Shown here one piece after another: positions 1-9,096 of a stretch of DNA of 39,304 nucleotides. A program made the translations under genes and the position numbers. A model generated the notes under the pieces. The model searched no databases, was not told where the DNA came from, and worked only from the letters and a program-made list of their open reading frames with translations. Source of the stretch: Phenylobacterium deserti (GTDB taxonomy: Bacteria; Pseudomonadota; Alphaproteobacteria; Caulobacterales; Caulobacteraceae); the NCBI GenBank assembly GCA_945883235.1, contig CAMCXF010000032.1:1-39304 (forward strand), in the 5' to 3' direction. Position 1 is the first letter of the stretch, and each line of letters opens with the position of its first letter.

Positions 1-681
1 GCCGTCCTCGCCCAACCCCGGCGTTGTGTCCTGAAACGCTTTGCGGTCGCTGTTCATCTTTGCAGCCATCCAGCCGGTGTGAAACAGCACCACGTCACCC
101 TTGCCGATGGTCACCTTCTGGGCCCGCATGGCGGCCTGGATCTCGACGCGGTTGAAGGCCTGGCCGGCGACCATGGGCTTGCCAAAGTGTTTCAGCATGT
201 CGATCACCACGCCTCGAGTGACGATGGGAGGCACGTTGGACAGTTCCAGGGTCTTGAACCCTTGGGCGGTGTTCAGCTCGGCACGGGTCAGGCCGTTGTA
301 GTAGCGGTGGTCGATGCCCAGGTGCCCCAGGCCATCCATCTGGGTGCCGATGCCCATGCTGGTGGTGACCTTCTCGTCGAAGGCAGTAACTTTGTTGTCG
401 CCCATCGGCGGCTGGCCGGCCGGAGGTGTCACCAGTATCTCGGCCTTGTAGCTGCGCTCGCCATAGACGGCGCTGTCCGGCCCGGTGGGGATGCCCAGCG
501 CATAGACCTTTCCGGTCTTCACCAGCGCGGCGGCCCGCTTGACACCTTCAGGCGAGAGATTGTTCACCGCACCCCGGATGTCGGACGCGCCGTATTTCGA
601 CGGATACCACGGTGCCTGCGCCGAGGCCGCGCCCGCGACGCAAAATGCACCCAGCAGCATTGCTGTACCAAAGTGTCTCAT
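1..681 (-). CDS. Cyclase-family (kynurenine formamidase-like) hydrolase, exported, 3' end cut by window edge
   Basis: 227 codons are visible, reading from an ATG at 681 off the left edge, so the C-terminus is missing. An AGAGGCGG-like ribosome site precedes the ATG. The first ~21 residues (MRHFGTAMLLGAFCVAGA, then ASAQA) form a signal peptide, so the protein should act in the periplasm. The rest matches the PF04199 cyclase family, metal-dependent hydrolases of amides, esters or lactones. The metal motif reads GTQMDGLGHLG near residues 100-110, the longer-subfamily form of the HxGTHxDxPxH signature, and a later stretch reads GDVVLFHTGW. The substrate cannot be told. It stands alone, 67 bases downstream of the M28 peptidase gene on the same strand. 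Confidence 0.85.
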   Translation of the reverse strand, partial: MRHFGTAMLLGAFCVAGAASAQAPWYPSKYGASDIRGAVNNLSPEGVKRAAALVKTGKVYALGIPTGPDSAVYGERSYKAEILVTPPAGQPPMGDNKVTAFDEKVTTSMGIGTQMDGLGHLGIDHRYYNGLTRAELNTAQGFKTLELSNVPPIVTRGVVIDMLKHFGKPMVAGQAFNRVEIQAAMRAQKVTIGKGDVVLFHTGWMAAKMNSDRKAFQDTTPGLGEDG

Positions 682-748
682 GTTTCCGCCTCTGTCTTAT
701 TCTGGTTTGGCCGCAGCCTCTCACAGCCCCGGCGACGAGCCAAGCGGT

Positions 749-2290
749 TCACGGCTTTGGTGCAAACCCGCTGCCGGGGTTCCATGTCGGACGCTGCGGC
801 GCGTCTGCCACCGTCTCGGCCAGCTTGTAGAAGAAGCGGTGGAACGTGCCCGCCGCCTCGAAGTCCATCGGTTGGGTGATGTCGTCCTGCGGGCGGTGGT
901 ACCGGACCTGATACCACTCGCGATACCGGCGCTCCGCCTCCGTTCCGGGGTCGTAGCCGAAGATGAAGCCGGTGGCGGGCACGCCGATCTGCAGGAAGGG
1001 GTAGTGGTCGGCCCGCGTCAGCAGGCTGCGCTCGGGCTCGGGATCGGCCTGCACGCGGATGCCTTGCGCGGCCGCCAACGTGCGCACCGTCGCGCCCAGG
1101 CTGGTGTCGTCGATGGCCAGCACGGTCATCAGCTTCAGAGGAAACAGCGGCCGCAGCTGGTCGAGGTTGATGTTGGCGACCAGCGACGCCTTCGGCACCG
1201 TCGGGTTGCGGGTGAACCAGTATGCGCCCAGCAGACCCTTTTCCTCGCCCGTAAAGGCCGCCAGCAGGACACTTCGCTTCAACGGCTTGCTGCGATGGTT
1301 CTCGGCGAAGCGGATCAGGGTGGCGACATAGGCCGCGTCATCGAGCGCACCATTGTAAAGACTGTCGCCGTCTACCGGCTCGCCATAACCATAGCCGTCC
1401 AGATGCGCCGACAGGACCACGTGTTCAGCCGCTAGCGTCGGATCTGAGCCGGGCAGCACCGCCAGCACATTGGTCGCCGTGTAATCGCGTTGACTGGTCT
1501 CAAACCGCGCCGAGAATTTGCCTGGCAGATCGAACGTCGGGAGCGGTTGTTTTGCGCCGCCCGCCGCCATCACCGCCGCGCCGTCTTGGCCCGAGCCCTC
1601 GGCCAGCCGCGCAAAGGCGGCGACACTCATCGTCATGACGACGAAGCCCCCGGTCTTGGGAGGCGGCGCGTCGGCCAGCGTGATCGCCCGCGCATAGGCC
1701 GCCGGCCAGCGGAACGGCTCGATGGTGAAGCCGGGATCGTCCACCTGGATCAGGCCCAGCGCCCCGGCCGCAGTCGCGTTGCGAATCCGCTCCGCGCCGG
1801 TGGTCAGGCCGGCGCGCCGTGTGTTGATGCAGGCCACGACCTTGCCGGTGGCCCCCGCCAGGTCTTCTGGCCGACAGTAACCCGCAAACCGCAGGGGTGC
1901 CTCAAGCCGTTCCGGCAGATCGTCGGAGGCGCGGACGCCGAACTCCTTGAGGAAGCTCACATAGCGGTCGGCGGTGGCCTCCTGCAGCGTGGCGACGACG
2001 ACAGAATCGACCCGGCTCTCATGAACGGCAAAGGTCTGAAAAAAGGTTCCGTTGTCACCCGCCGGCTTCCAACCCGCTGCCTTGAACCTCTCGGCGACCA
2101 GCCGGCCTGCGCGGTCATGGCCCGGCGAGCCGATATCGCGGCCTTCCATGGCGTCGGACGACAGCTGCTCAGTGATCGCCCACCAGGCTTTGGTGTCCGG
2201 ATCCTTGATGGTTGCGGTTCTGGGCTCGGCAACGGCTGATGTGGACAGGACGGCCAGAAGCGCGGCGACGAGAAGCTTTGGGCAATTCAT
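749..2290 (-). CDS. Exported M28-family zinc metallopeptidase with inserted PA-like domain
   Basis: 513 residues starting at an ATG at 2290. A signal peptide ends near residue 21 (AVA then EPRT). The M28 (aminopeptidase Y / glutamate carboxypeptidase-like) catalytic domain shows the expected zinc ligands in order: His296 in SAHLDG, Asp317 in NGALDDA, the Glu349-Glu350 pair in FTGEEKG, Asp377 in NLDQ, and a distal His465 in RYHRPQDD. Residues ~125-245 lie between the N-terminal part and the first ligand, where many family members carry a protease-associated domain. The family removes N-terminal residues from peptides in the periplasm or outside the cell. All key residues are present, so it should be active; substrate preference is unknown. 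Confidence 0.92.
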   Translation of the reverse strand: MNCPKLLVAALLAVLSTSAVAEPRTATIKDPDTKAWWAITEQLSSDAMEGRDIGSPGHDRAGRLVAERFKAAGWKPAGDNGTFFQTFAVHESRVDSVVVATLQEATADRYVSFLKEFGVRASDDLPERLEAPLRFAGYCRPEDLAGATGKVVACINTRRAGLTTGAERIRNATAAGALGLIQVDDPGFTIEPFRWPAAYARAITLADAPPPKTGGFVVMTMSVAAFARLAEGSGQDGAAVMAAGGAKQPLPTFDLPGKFSARFETSQRDYTATNVLAVLPGSDPTLAAEHVVLSAHLDGYGYGEPVDGDSLYNGALDDAAYVATLIRFAENHRSKPLKRSVLLAAFTGEEKGLLGAYWFTRNPTVPKASLVANINLDQLRPLFPLKLMTVLAIDDTSLGATVRTLAAAQGIRVQADPEPERSLLTRADHYPFLQIGVPATGFIFGYDPGTEAERRYREWYQVRYHRPQDDITQPMDFEAAGTFHRFFYKLAETVADAPQRPTWNPGSGFAPKP

Positions 2291-2328
2291 TAGCCAAGCT
2301 CCCAGAGCACCGTCCGATCTGCAAGCCC

Positions 2329-2784
2329 TCAGGAGCGGGCGATGTCCAGCGGCGCGGGATTTCGGGCTCCGGTTTGACGTCGATCCAGCTGTCTCAGATC
2401 ACCAAAGGTGACGTGCGGATGAGTTCTGACCAGGTCCCGGAACCGGCCGAGATAGACCGGCAGGAACACCAGGGCAGTTCCGGCCAGATCCCCGGCAAGG
2501 TCGTGGAGCGACGTCTCGCGCCCAACCAGGGACTGGGCGATCTCGCTGGCGACGCCGAGGCCTACAAGGGTCCAGACCAGATCCGAGGTGCGTGACCGGG
2601 CCAGCGCGCCCAGCATCAGAGAACCCAGACCATAGAACAGTAGCGCGTGGGCAACGGTGTCGGGAAACGGCAGACCCAGCTGGTCATACCGAAACGGCCC
2701 GGTGAGGGCGATCAGCGCCGCGATGCCACCCAGAACGCCGGCGCCGCGCAGGACAATCATCAATCTGTGCGGCGTCACCGGCAT
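2329..2784 (-). CDS. VanZ-like integral membrane protein
   Basis: 151 residues with about four predicted membrane segments (roughly 9-28, 40-60, 66-84 and 95-113). Two blocks are characteristic of VanZ-like proteins: PDTVAHALLFYGLGSL, where the family has PDK..H...F..L, and SEIAQSL followed by DLAGDLAGTALV, the usual E.xQ...R..s..D...N..G block. The function of most family members outside glycopeptide-resistance operons is not known. The ~40-residue basic tail after the last helix is not a family hallmark. It sits 38 bases upstream of the M28 peptidase start on the same strand, which may allow co-transcription. The ATG has only a weak GAG upstream. Confidence 0.78.
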   Translation of the reverse strand: MPVTPHRLMIVLRGAGVLGGIAALIALTGPFRYDQLGLPFPDTVAHALLFYGLGSLMLGALARSRTSDLVWTLVGLGVASEIAQSLVGRETSLHDLAGDLAGTALVFLPVYLGRFRDLVRTHPHVTFGDLRQLDRRQTGARNPAPLDIARS

Positions 2785-2831
2785 GGCGGAGCTCTACCCG
2801 CACATACTGAAAATGCGGTGAAGTCTTAGCG

Positions 2832-3476
2832 TTAGCGGGACGTCAACGTCCGCGTCACGCCCACCGCGATCAGGGTCTGGCCCGCGAAGTAGAGGCCCCA
2901 GACGGCCAGCGCCAAAGGAAACACGTCCAGCGCAGGGCGACCGGTTCGCAGGAAAATCAACAGATCCGAGCCGACGAACATCAAGGCACCGGCCCCTACC
3001 AGCAGCCGCGGAAATCGGCTGATCCAGGCCGCCGACGCCATGGCGGCGAGCCCCAGCGCATAGAGTGCGATCAGTCCAGCCCCCGCGCGGTCCGGCGGCA
3101 GCAGGAACGCCGTGACCGTGACCACGGGGATGATGGTCAGACCCAGCCCCAGATGCCGGATGCTCAGCTGCGGGTCGCGGTTGCGCAGGTAGAGTGCAAT
3201 CGCGGCCAGGTGCCCTATCAGGAAGGCCAGTGCCCCCACCACCAGACCGTGAGTTTCAAGCAACACATCGCCCAGCGCACCAAAAGCCATCACAAAGACC
3301 AGCAGCCAGCCGTCCGTTCCGCGCGCGCGGGTCGCGGCGAAAATGGCCAGCAGCACCACACCCGCGCCCTTCCAGACCACAGAGGCCGTCGGCGGCAAAT
3401 CCAGGAACCAGGACCCTATGTAACTGACCCCGGCCGTGATCGCCGCGATCAGCAGCAGGCGGGCGGCGGGGCTCAT
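2832..3476 (-). CDS. YhhN-family (TMEM86/lysoplasmalogenase-like) membrane protein
   Basis: 214 residues from an ATG at 3476 that overlaps the nitroreductase stop as ATGA. The longer open frame extends to 3722, but that extension is Arg/Pro-rich and antisense-like, so the coupled ATG is preferred. About eight hydrophobic helices cover almost the whole protein, typical of YhhN/TMEM86. Family-like features are an early Lys (VVWKGAGVVLLAIFAA), the acidic helix FGALGDVLLE and the later GSDLLIF. Human TMEM86B hydrolyses lysoplasmalogen vinyl-ether bonds, while bacterial YhhN is largely uncharacterised. Translation is probably coupled to the upstream nitroreductase. Confidence 0.85.
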   Translation of the reverse strand: MSPAARLLLIAAITAGVSYIGSWFLDLPPTASVVWKGAGVVLLAIFAATRARGTDGWLLVFVMAFGALGDVLLETHGLVVGALAFLIGHLAAIALYLRNRDPQLSIRHLGLGLTIIPVVTVTAFLLPPDRAGAGLIALYALGLAAMASAAWISRFPRLLVGAGALMFVGSDLLIFLRTGRPALDVFPLALAVWGLYFAGQTLIAVGVTRTLTSR

Positions 3477-4135
3477 TCGAACCCCTTGAGCTCGCACCAG
3501 ACGTCGGCCGGGTCGCGGGCGGAGCGCCAGCCGTTGATGGCATGGTCGGGGTCGCGGTAGCCCAGCGCCATGCCGGAGAACAGCATGTGATCGTCGGGCA
3601 TGCCGACGAACGCCGCCACGGTCTGGGGATAGCGCGCCCAGAACTCCTGGGCGCAGGTGTCCAGACCGCGTTCCAGAGCCAGCAGCATCACCGTTTGCAT
3701 ATACATGCCCAGGTCCGACCACTGCGGCGGGCCCAGCTTGCGGTCCAGACAGAAGAACAGACCGACCGGCGCGCCGAAAAACGTCGTGTTGTTGGCCAGC
3801 TGTTGCAGGCGGGCCGGCTTGTCCTCACGCGGGATGCCCAGGCTGGCATAGAGGTCCTCTCCGTTCTGAAACCGGCGCGTGCGGAAGGGGTCCCAAAGAT
3901 TCTGTGGATAGACCTCATATTCCGGCGTTTCACCGAAAGGCTTGGTCCGGACAATGGCCTTGAAGTCGTCCAGCGGCGCACCCGCCAGGCCATAGACCCG
4001 CCACGGCTGCAGGTTTCCACCCGATGGGGCGCGGGCCGCCAGTGTCAGGATTTCAGCCACCAGGGCACCCGGCACCGGATCGGGCTTGAAGGCGCGGACT
4101 GAAATCCGCCGTTCGACCGCGTCAGAGACGTTCAT
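3473..4135 (-). CDS. Nitroreductase-family FMN oxidoreductase
   Basis: 220 residues from the ATG at 4135. Another ATG at 4147 would add four residues, but GGGA lies 6 bases before the 4135 ATG and nothing similar precedes the outer one. The N-terminus reads [20 protein letters not shown], the classic R-R-S-x-R-x-F start of the nitroreductase fold, followed by [13 protein letters not shown], which binds FMN and the substrate. The C-terminal [11 protein letters not shown] block is also typical. The family reduces nitro groups, quinones or enones with NAD(P)H. The stop overlaps the next gene's start by 4 bases. The outer ATG lies within 12 bases of the divergent mtgA gene's upstream region, so the two promoters must be interleaved. 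Confidence 0.9.
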   Translation of the reverse strand: MNVSDAVERRISVRAFKPDPVPGALVAEILTLAARAPSGGNLQPWRVYGLAGAPLDDFKAIVRTKPFGETPEYEVYPQNLWDPFRTRRFQNGEDLYASLGIPREDKPARLQQLANNTTFFGAPVGLFFCLDRKLGPPQWSDLGMYMQTVMLLALERGLDTCAQEFWARYPQTVAAFVGMPDDHMLFSGMALGYRDPDHAINGWRSARDPADVWCELKGFE

Positions 4136-4206
4136 GTCTGTTCCCATTGACCGAAGGGTTAAGAATCGCGCCTAGCATGTATGCGCAGGGTCAAGGCAAG
4201 CGACAC

Positions 4207-4904
<698 letters not shown>

Positions 4905-4908
<4 letters not shown>

Positions 4909-5498
4909 ATCGGCCGCACCTGCACCTTGCGGAACTTCACGACGCCCGCGCCGTACTGAAGCGTGATGCGCCCGCGCGCGTGGGTTGAATCCCGAACGTT
5001 ATCGACCGTGCGGACACCATTCACCGCGACCGTAAACCGATCCCCGCGCGCCTCGATATCCATCACGTTCCAGTGGCCGCCGGTCTTCGGCATGTTCGCT
5101 ACCTTGGCCACGCCCACGATGGCCCCGGTGGCATAGGTGGGGTCGGGCCGGGTGTCGAAGATGTTCACCTCATAGGCGTTGGTCGGGGTTATCTCGGCGG
5201 GGTTGGTGCAGCGTATGAAAATGCCGCTGTTGGCGTCCTCACTGACCCAGAATTCGGCACGGATCTCGACATCCCCGAAGTCCTCTTCGGAAACCAGAAA
5301 ACCCATGATGCCGTTGTCGGCCTGGGCTGCACCATCCTTGACTGTCCAGTTCGCGCCGCCCAGCAGCGACCAGCCCTTGAGGTCGCGGCCATCCAGCAGA
5401 GTCCGCCAGGGTTTCACGGCCCTTGAAGAGGCAGGTTGCGCTGTCGCCAACGCGGCGAGCGCCAGGCTCCCGAGCCGTATCAGGGCGCGTCTATGCAT
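4905..5498 (-). CDS. Exported DUF1080 / 3-keto-disaccharide hydrolase-domain protein
   Basis: 197 residues from an ATG at 5498. A Tat-like or Sec signal ([20 protein letters not shown]) precedes the mature part. The body is one PF06439 domain, a concanavalin-like beta sandwich, with the usual W-x-x-L-L-D-G-R-D-L-x-G-W opening ([13 protein letters not shown]), a central [18 protein letters not shown] block and a closing [13 protein letters not shown] segment. Members of this family were linked to hydrolysis of 3-keto-glucosides in Bacteroides and other bacteria, but for a lone proteobacterial copy the substrate is unknown. Its stop codon shares the CTAG at 4905-4908 with mtgA. Confidence 0.87.
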
Positions 5499-5567
5499 GT
5501 TGTGTTCTCCGCCAGATCATGGCCACGCCAGTGACAACCTGGCGACGGCAGCGTCAAGTCACGGCGG

Positions 5568-7334
5568 TCAGTCGGCCATGAGACGACCGACCTGCCCGTC
5601 CATTTCTGAACCTCCGACCGCAACGTCGGAGCAGGCGTTTATCACGCTGGTGAGCAGCAGACGCGCGTCAATGGGTTTGGCAATATGGCCCGTCATGCCC
5701 GCCTCGAAGCAGGCCTTCTTCTGGGCGTCCATAACATTGGCCGTCAGGGCCAGGACCGGGATACCCGCATTCATCCCGCCCGAGGCGCGAAGGCGACGCG
5801 TGGCTTCGAGCCCATCCATCACCGGCATCTGTATGTCCATCAGGACCACATCGAAAGCGGCGACGGACAAGACGTCCAGCGCCTGTTGTCCGTCGCCGAC
5901 AATTGTGATCTCCGCGCCGATCGGACGCAGGAAAAAGTCTATGATCCGCTGGTTGGACAGGTTGTCCTCGGCCACAAGAATTCGAAGGGCCGGGCGCAGC
6001 TTGTCCTCTGTGTCATCAGCCCCGGTCAGGTCGACCTCCGGCGCAGGGACCACTTCGGCGGCGATCCGCAGCGAGAAGGTCGAACCCTGGCCCGCGACCG
6101 ACGTGACCGATATTTCGCCGTCCATCATTTCGGCGAGCTTCTGGCTGATCGAAAGCCCCAGCCCTGTGCCCCCGAACCGCCGGCTGATGGAGCCGTCGGC
6201 CTGGTTGAAGGCGGTAAACAGGCGGGCCAGGGCGGCCCCGGACATGCCGATACCGGTATCGGCAACGTGCAGCACGAGGTCGACGCGACCGGATTCGATC
6301 CGCTCGGCTTCGAGCGAGAGTTTGATCCTGCCGGATTCAGTGAATTTCAGAGCGTTCGACAGCAGATTGAATACGATCTGCCCGACCCGCGTTTTGTCTA
6401 TCAGAACATGCTGCGGAACGTCAGGTGATATCGAGAGGCTGAACTCAAGCTTCTTATCGTCAGCCCTCGGCGACCAGAGTGCCGCGCATCGCCGAAGGAA
6501 ATCGTGGATATCGGTCCGTGCGGTGTCGATAGAGAGCTTGCCGGCTTCAATCTTGGCGAGGTCCAGCACATCGTTGAGGACGTGCATCAGGATGGCACCA
6601 CCGTCGGCAAGGATAGCGACGTGGCCCTTCTGTTCCTCATTCAACTCCGTACGGCCCAGCAGGTCGGCGGCCCCCAGCACCGCATTCATCGGTGTTCGCA
6701 GCTCGTGACTCATCGTCGCCAGGAAGTCGGTCTTGGCCTGACTTGCGGCCTCGGCCTCACGCTGGGATGCCTCCGCCCGTAGGCGGCTCTGGCGGATCTG
6801 ATCCAGGGCCTTCTGCTGCCCCACCCGAAGGACCGTCATATAGAAGACCAGCAGGATCGCGCAGGCGGATACGGCGAGCCCCTCGACCAGCCTGTCCACC
6901 CCGAACGCGAACGGCGGTATCACCACCAGATAGGCGACGAGAGGGGTGGCGCTGGCCCAGAAGAGACGCCCCGCCCCCAGCGATGACACCACCAGTTGCA
7001 CGAGCATGCCACACAGGAACATGGTGGCTCCGGCGATGCCGAGATCGCCGACCTGGGTCCACATGTGCCATGCCGGAAGGCCGGCGACAGAATAGCTCAG
7101 GCTGGCAACCAGATATACGACTGGCGGCTGCACATCGCTGTGCACGTTCACCAGTCGAATGGATGTCCACTGCAATGTCGCGTAGGCGAGCCACCATGCG
7201 GGCGCAAACTGCCAGTCGCCCAGAAACCACAACAGGGCGGCGATCACGGCCATGATCGTGGTGCGCAGAATTACAGATCTTGCCCGGATCGACAGCGCGG
7301 CGTTCAGACCGACGGGTTCGATTACCTTGTCCAT
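5568..7334 (-). CDS. Membrane-bound hybrid sensor histidine kinase with receiver domain
   Basis: 588 residues from the ATG at 7334, which has GAGG eight bases upstream; an outer start at 7421 lacks one. About six hydrophobic segments fill residues 23-170 with little periplasmic loop. A short coiled coil (175-200) leads into HisKA with phospho-acceptor His210 in SHELRTPMNAVLG. HATPase_c shows the N box NLLSNALKF (323-331), DTGIGM (359-364) and GGTGLGLSIS (388-397). A C-terminal receiver domain has acidic D457, phospho-acceptor Asp500 in VLMDIQMP and Lys553 in IAKPID. It probably passes phosphate to an Hpt protein and regulator encoded elsewhere; none is adjacent. The signal sensed is unknown. 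Confidence 0.93.
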   Translation of the reverse strand: MDKVIEPVGLNAALSIRARSVILRTTIMAVIAALLWFLGDWQFAPAWWLAYATLQWTSIRLVNVHSDVQPPVVYLVASLSYSVAGLPAWHMWTQVGDLGIAGATMFLCGMLVQLVVSSLGAGRLFWASATPLVAYLVVIPPFAFGVDRLVEGLAVSACAILLVFYMTVLRVGQQKALDQIRQSRLRAEASQREAEAASQAKTDFLATMSHELRTPMNAVLGAADLLGRTELNEEQKGHVAILADGGAILMHVLNDVLDLAKIEAGKLSIDTARTDIHDFLRRCAALWSPRADDKKLEFSLSISPDVPQHVLIDKTRVGQIVFNLLSNALKFTESGRIKLSLEAERIESGRVDLVLHVADTGIGMSGAALARLFTAFNQADGSISRRFGGTGLGLSISQKLAEMMDGEISVTSVAGQGSTFSLRIAAEVVPAPEVDLTGADDTEDKLRPALRILVAEDNLSNQRIIDFFLRPIGAEITIVGDGQQALDVLSVAAFDVVLMDIQMPVMDGLEATRRLRASGGMNAGIPVLALTANVMDAQKKACFEAGMTGHIAKPIDARLLLTSVINACSDVAVGGSEMDGQVGRLMAD

Positions 7335-7404
7335 GTGACGGCCTCGGATGTCCGGCCAAATTAGGATGGCAGCCCTTAAGTAACAGTTCCTGTTCGGCAG
7401 CCTC

Positions 7405-7459
7405 GCCTCATTGAGGCCCATCCGGTTTTCGGCGCGCTGTATCGAACCGAAAGGGTTCG
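7405..7459. other. Two small hairpins in the kinase upstream region
   Basis: The 195-base interval between the kinase start (7334) and the small lipoprotein (7530) contains two perfect short inverted repeats. One is GCCTC (7405-7409) / GAGGC (7413-7417) with a 3-base loop. The other is CGAACC (7443-7448) / GGTTCG (7454-7459) with loop GAAAG. Neither has a proper T-run. They may be 5' leader structure of the lipoprotein mRNA, part of a small RNA, or chance in GC-rich DNA. Confidence 0.25.
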
Positions 7460-7529
7460 CCGCGCGTTGCGTGCAATGAAGCTCGCCGGCATGCGCCGGT
7501 GCAAGGCTTCCTCCTGGGGAGATTTTCCA

Positions 7530-7646
7530 ATGACCACTGAGCTTTTGGCCGCCATCGGCCTCTGCGGTGCCCTGCTTGCCGCCTGCTCGCAGAAGACCGA
7601 GCGCAAGGCCGATGCGGCGGTGGACGCCGCCGCCCAGCAGAAGTAG
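7530..7646 (+). CDS. 38-residue lipoprotein (entericidin-like in size and layout)
   Basis: A short ATG frame ending in TAG at 7644-7646, with GGGGAGA about 9 bases upstream. The product opens with a short lipoprotein signal ending in LLAACSQ: a lipobox LAAC with Cys19 as the lipidation site. A charged, Ala/Lys/Gln-rich mature tail of 20 residues follows (QKTERKADAA, VDAAAQQK). The layout resembles entericidin-type small lipoproteins, but the sequence is too short for a firm family call. A strong hairpin 15 bases after the stop fits a single-gene transcript. The codons are typical of neighbouring genes (mostly GC at third positions), supporting a real gene. Confidence 0.68.
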   Translation: MTTELLAAIGLCGALLAACSQKTERKADAAVDAAAQQK

Positions 7647-7660
7647 CGCCGGGCCCAGGG

Positions 7661-7690
7661 TCCTCTATCCCATCGGATAGAGGATTTCCT
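7661..7690 (+). terminator. Strong hairpin, probable terminator of the small lipoprotein gene
   Basis: Perfect 10-base stem TCCTCTATCC (7661-7670) / GGATAGAGGA (7675-7684) with a CATC loop, followed on the + strand by TTTCCTT. The hairpin contains the last codons and stop of the convergent aldo/keto reductase gene, so it may also protect or end that transcript, although no T-run exists on that side. Confidence 0.62.
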
Positions 7691-8681
7691 TCGTCACCGC
7701 GTCGATTTTGGCCATGGTTTCGGCGCTCAGCGTCAGGTCGCCGGCGGCGAAGATGTCGGCGAGCTGGTCCTCTGTCGTGGCACCGACAATCGTTGACGCC
7801 ACGAAGTCGTGCTGGATGCTCCACGCCGTCGCCAGGGTGACCGGCGAGATGCCCAGCTCGGCGGCGATGGCGGAAAACCGCGCCGTCGAGGCCAGGCTCT
7901 TGTCGTTGACGAACCGCAGCGCCATCGCGCCCTGGCGTCCGCCGATCTTCAGATAGTTGGAGAACCGCGCGCCGTCTGGACGAGCTCCGTCGTTGTACTT
8001 GCCCGACAGCACGCCCCCGGCCAATGGCGAGTACGGGATCAGGCTGACCCCCTCCTGGCGGCAGACCTGCGACAGCGCGTCCTCGAACCGGCGATTGTTG
8101 AGGCTGAAGTTGTTCTGGATGGTCTCGTAGCGGGCCAGACCCTCGCGTTCGCTGACCGCCAGACTCTTCATCAGGCCCCAGGCGGTTTCGTTGCTGCAGC
8201 CGATCACCCGCACCTTGCCGGCCATCACCAGATCATCCAGCGCCCGCATCGCCTCCTCATAGCCTGTGCCGTGGTCCGGCCAGTGGGTCTGGTAGAGGTC
8301 GATATAGTCGGTCTGCAGCCGGGTCAGGCTGGCCTCCACGGCGCGCACGATGTTGTGCCGGTCCAGCGCCGTCATGCCGGCCCGCTGGGATGACTTGATC
8401 CAGCCGTGGCTGGGGCCCGACACCTTGGTGGCGATCAACAACTCGTCGCGGCGCTTGGTCTTCATCCAGCGGCCAACGATTTCCTCGGTCACCCCGGCCC
8501 ACTCTTCCTTGGGCGGGACCGGATAGTTCTCGGCAGTGTCGTAGAAGGTGATCCCGGCCTCCAGCGAGCGGTCCAGGATGCGGTGCGCGGTCTTCTCATC
8601 GGCCTGTGAGCCAAACGTCATGGTCCCCATGCAGATCGTGGACACCATCATCGGGCTACGGCCCAGGCGCTTGTACTGCAT
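7665..8681 (-). CDS. Aldo/keto reductase (Tas-like)
   Basis: 338 residues from the ATG at 8681. A TIM-barrel NAD(P)H-dependent reductase of aldehydes and ketones. The catalytic tetrad is complete: Asp48 and Tyr53 in YDTAENYP, Lys86 in IATKV and His133 in YQTHWPDHG. The inserted ENYPVPPKEEWAGVTEEIVG segment and the length are typical of the Tas subgroup of the aldo/keto reductase superfamily. The C-terminus has the cofactor-binding STIVGATTEDQLADIF motif. It is a single gene, convergent with the small lipoprotein gene, and its last codons form one arm of the hairpin at 7661-7684. The physiological substrate is unknown. Confidence 0.93.
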   Translation of the reverse strand: MQYKRLGRSPMMVSTICMGTMTFGSQADEKTAHRILDRSLEAGITFYDTAENYPVPPKEEWAGVTEEIVGRWMKTKRRDELLIATKVSGPSHGWIKSSQRAGMTALDRHNIVRAVEASLTRLQTDYIDLYQTHWPDHGTGYEEAMRALDDLVMAGKVRVIGCSNETAWGLMKSLAVSEREGLARYETIQNNFSLNNRRFEDALSQVCRQEGVSLIPYSPLAGGVLSGKYNDGARPDGARFSNYLKIGGRQGAMALRFVNDKSLASTARFSAIAAELGISPVTLATAWSIQHDFVASTIVGATTEDQLADIFAAGDLTLSAETMAKIDAVTKEILYPMG

Positions 8682-8778
8682 GTTTTGTGATCCCTGGATG
8701 GTCGTTGGCTGGGCCGTTTCAAACGGCGCGGAAGGGGTTTAGCCGATCAGCCGCGGAATGCCAGCGGGGGAGACGCCG

Positions 8779-9003
8779 TCACGCAGGTTTCGGTTCGTCG
8801 TCATCATCGTCTTCGGCGGCGCGCACCACCTGTTCGGCCACCGGAGCGGGCGGCGGGATGATCTGCACATTCATGCCGAAGATCAGCAGCAGACCGGTAA
8901 TCAGGACAGCCCCGCCCCGCTGCCGTTTGGCCAGCCGCACCGCCCAGACGCCGAACGGGGCCAGGACCGCGACAATGACGAGGCCGATGAGGATCGGGTG
9001 CAA
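8779..9003 (-). CDS. Small two-helix membrane protein with acidic C-terminal tail
   Basis: 74 residues from a TTG at 9003, the first start after an in-frame TGA. Two hydrophobic segments (about 3-22 and 31-47) are separated by a basic loop (RLAKRQRGG), and the protein ends in an Asp/Glu-rich tail (AAEDDDDDEPKPA). I do not recognise a family. The hydrophobic-basic-hydrophobic-acidic pattern is what an authentic small inner-membrane protein looks like, with the basic loop placed in the cytoplasm. GAGGA lies about 13 bases from the TTG, which is long, so the start is uncertain. It lies between the aldo/keto reductase and the IS6 element. Confidence 0.5.
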   Translation of the reverse strand: MHPILIGLVIVAVLAPFGVWAVRLAKRQRGGAVLITGLLLIFGMNVQIIPPPAPVAEQVVRAAEDDDDDEPKPA

Positions 9004-9096
9004 GGCGGCTGGGGTTCCTCATTCAGTCAGATAGACATGGTGCGTTCGGCTGGTGCGCGCCAGATACAGGGGTTCTATGGTCACCTTCCGCTGGTG

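Noticed and set aside
7376..7606. 76-codon minus-strand open frame in the kinase-lipoprotein gap
   Set aside because: Arg/Ser-rich translation without motif, overlaps the better supported lipoprotein on the other strand.
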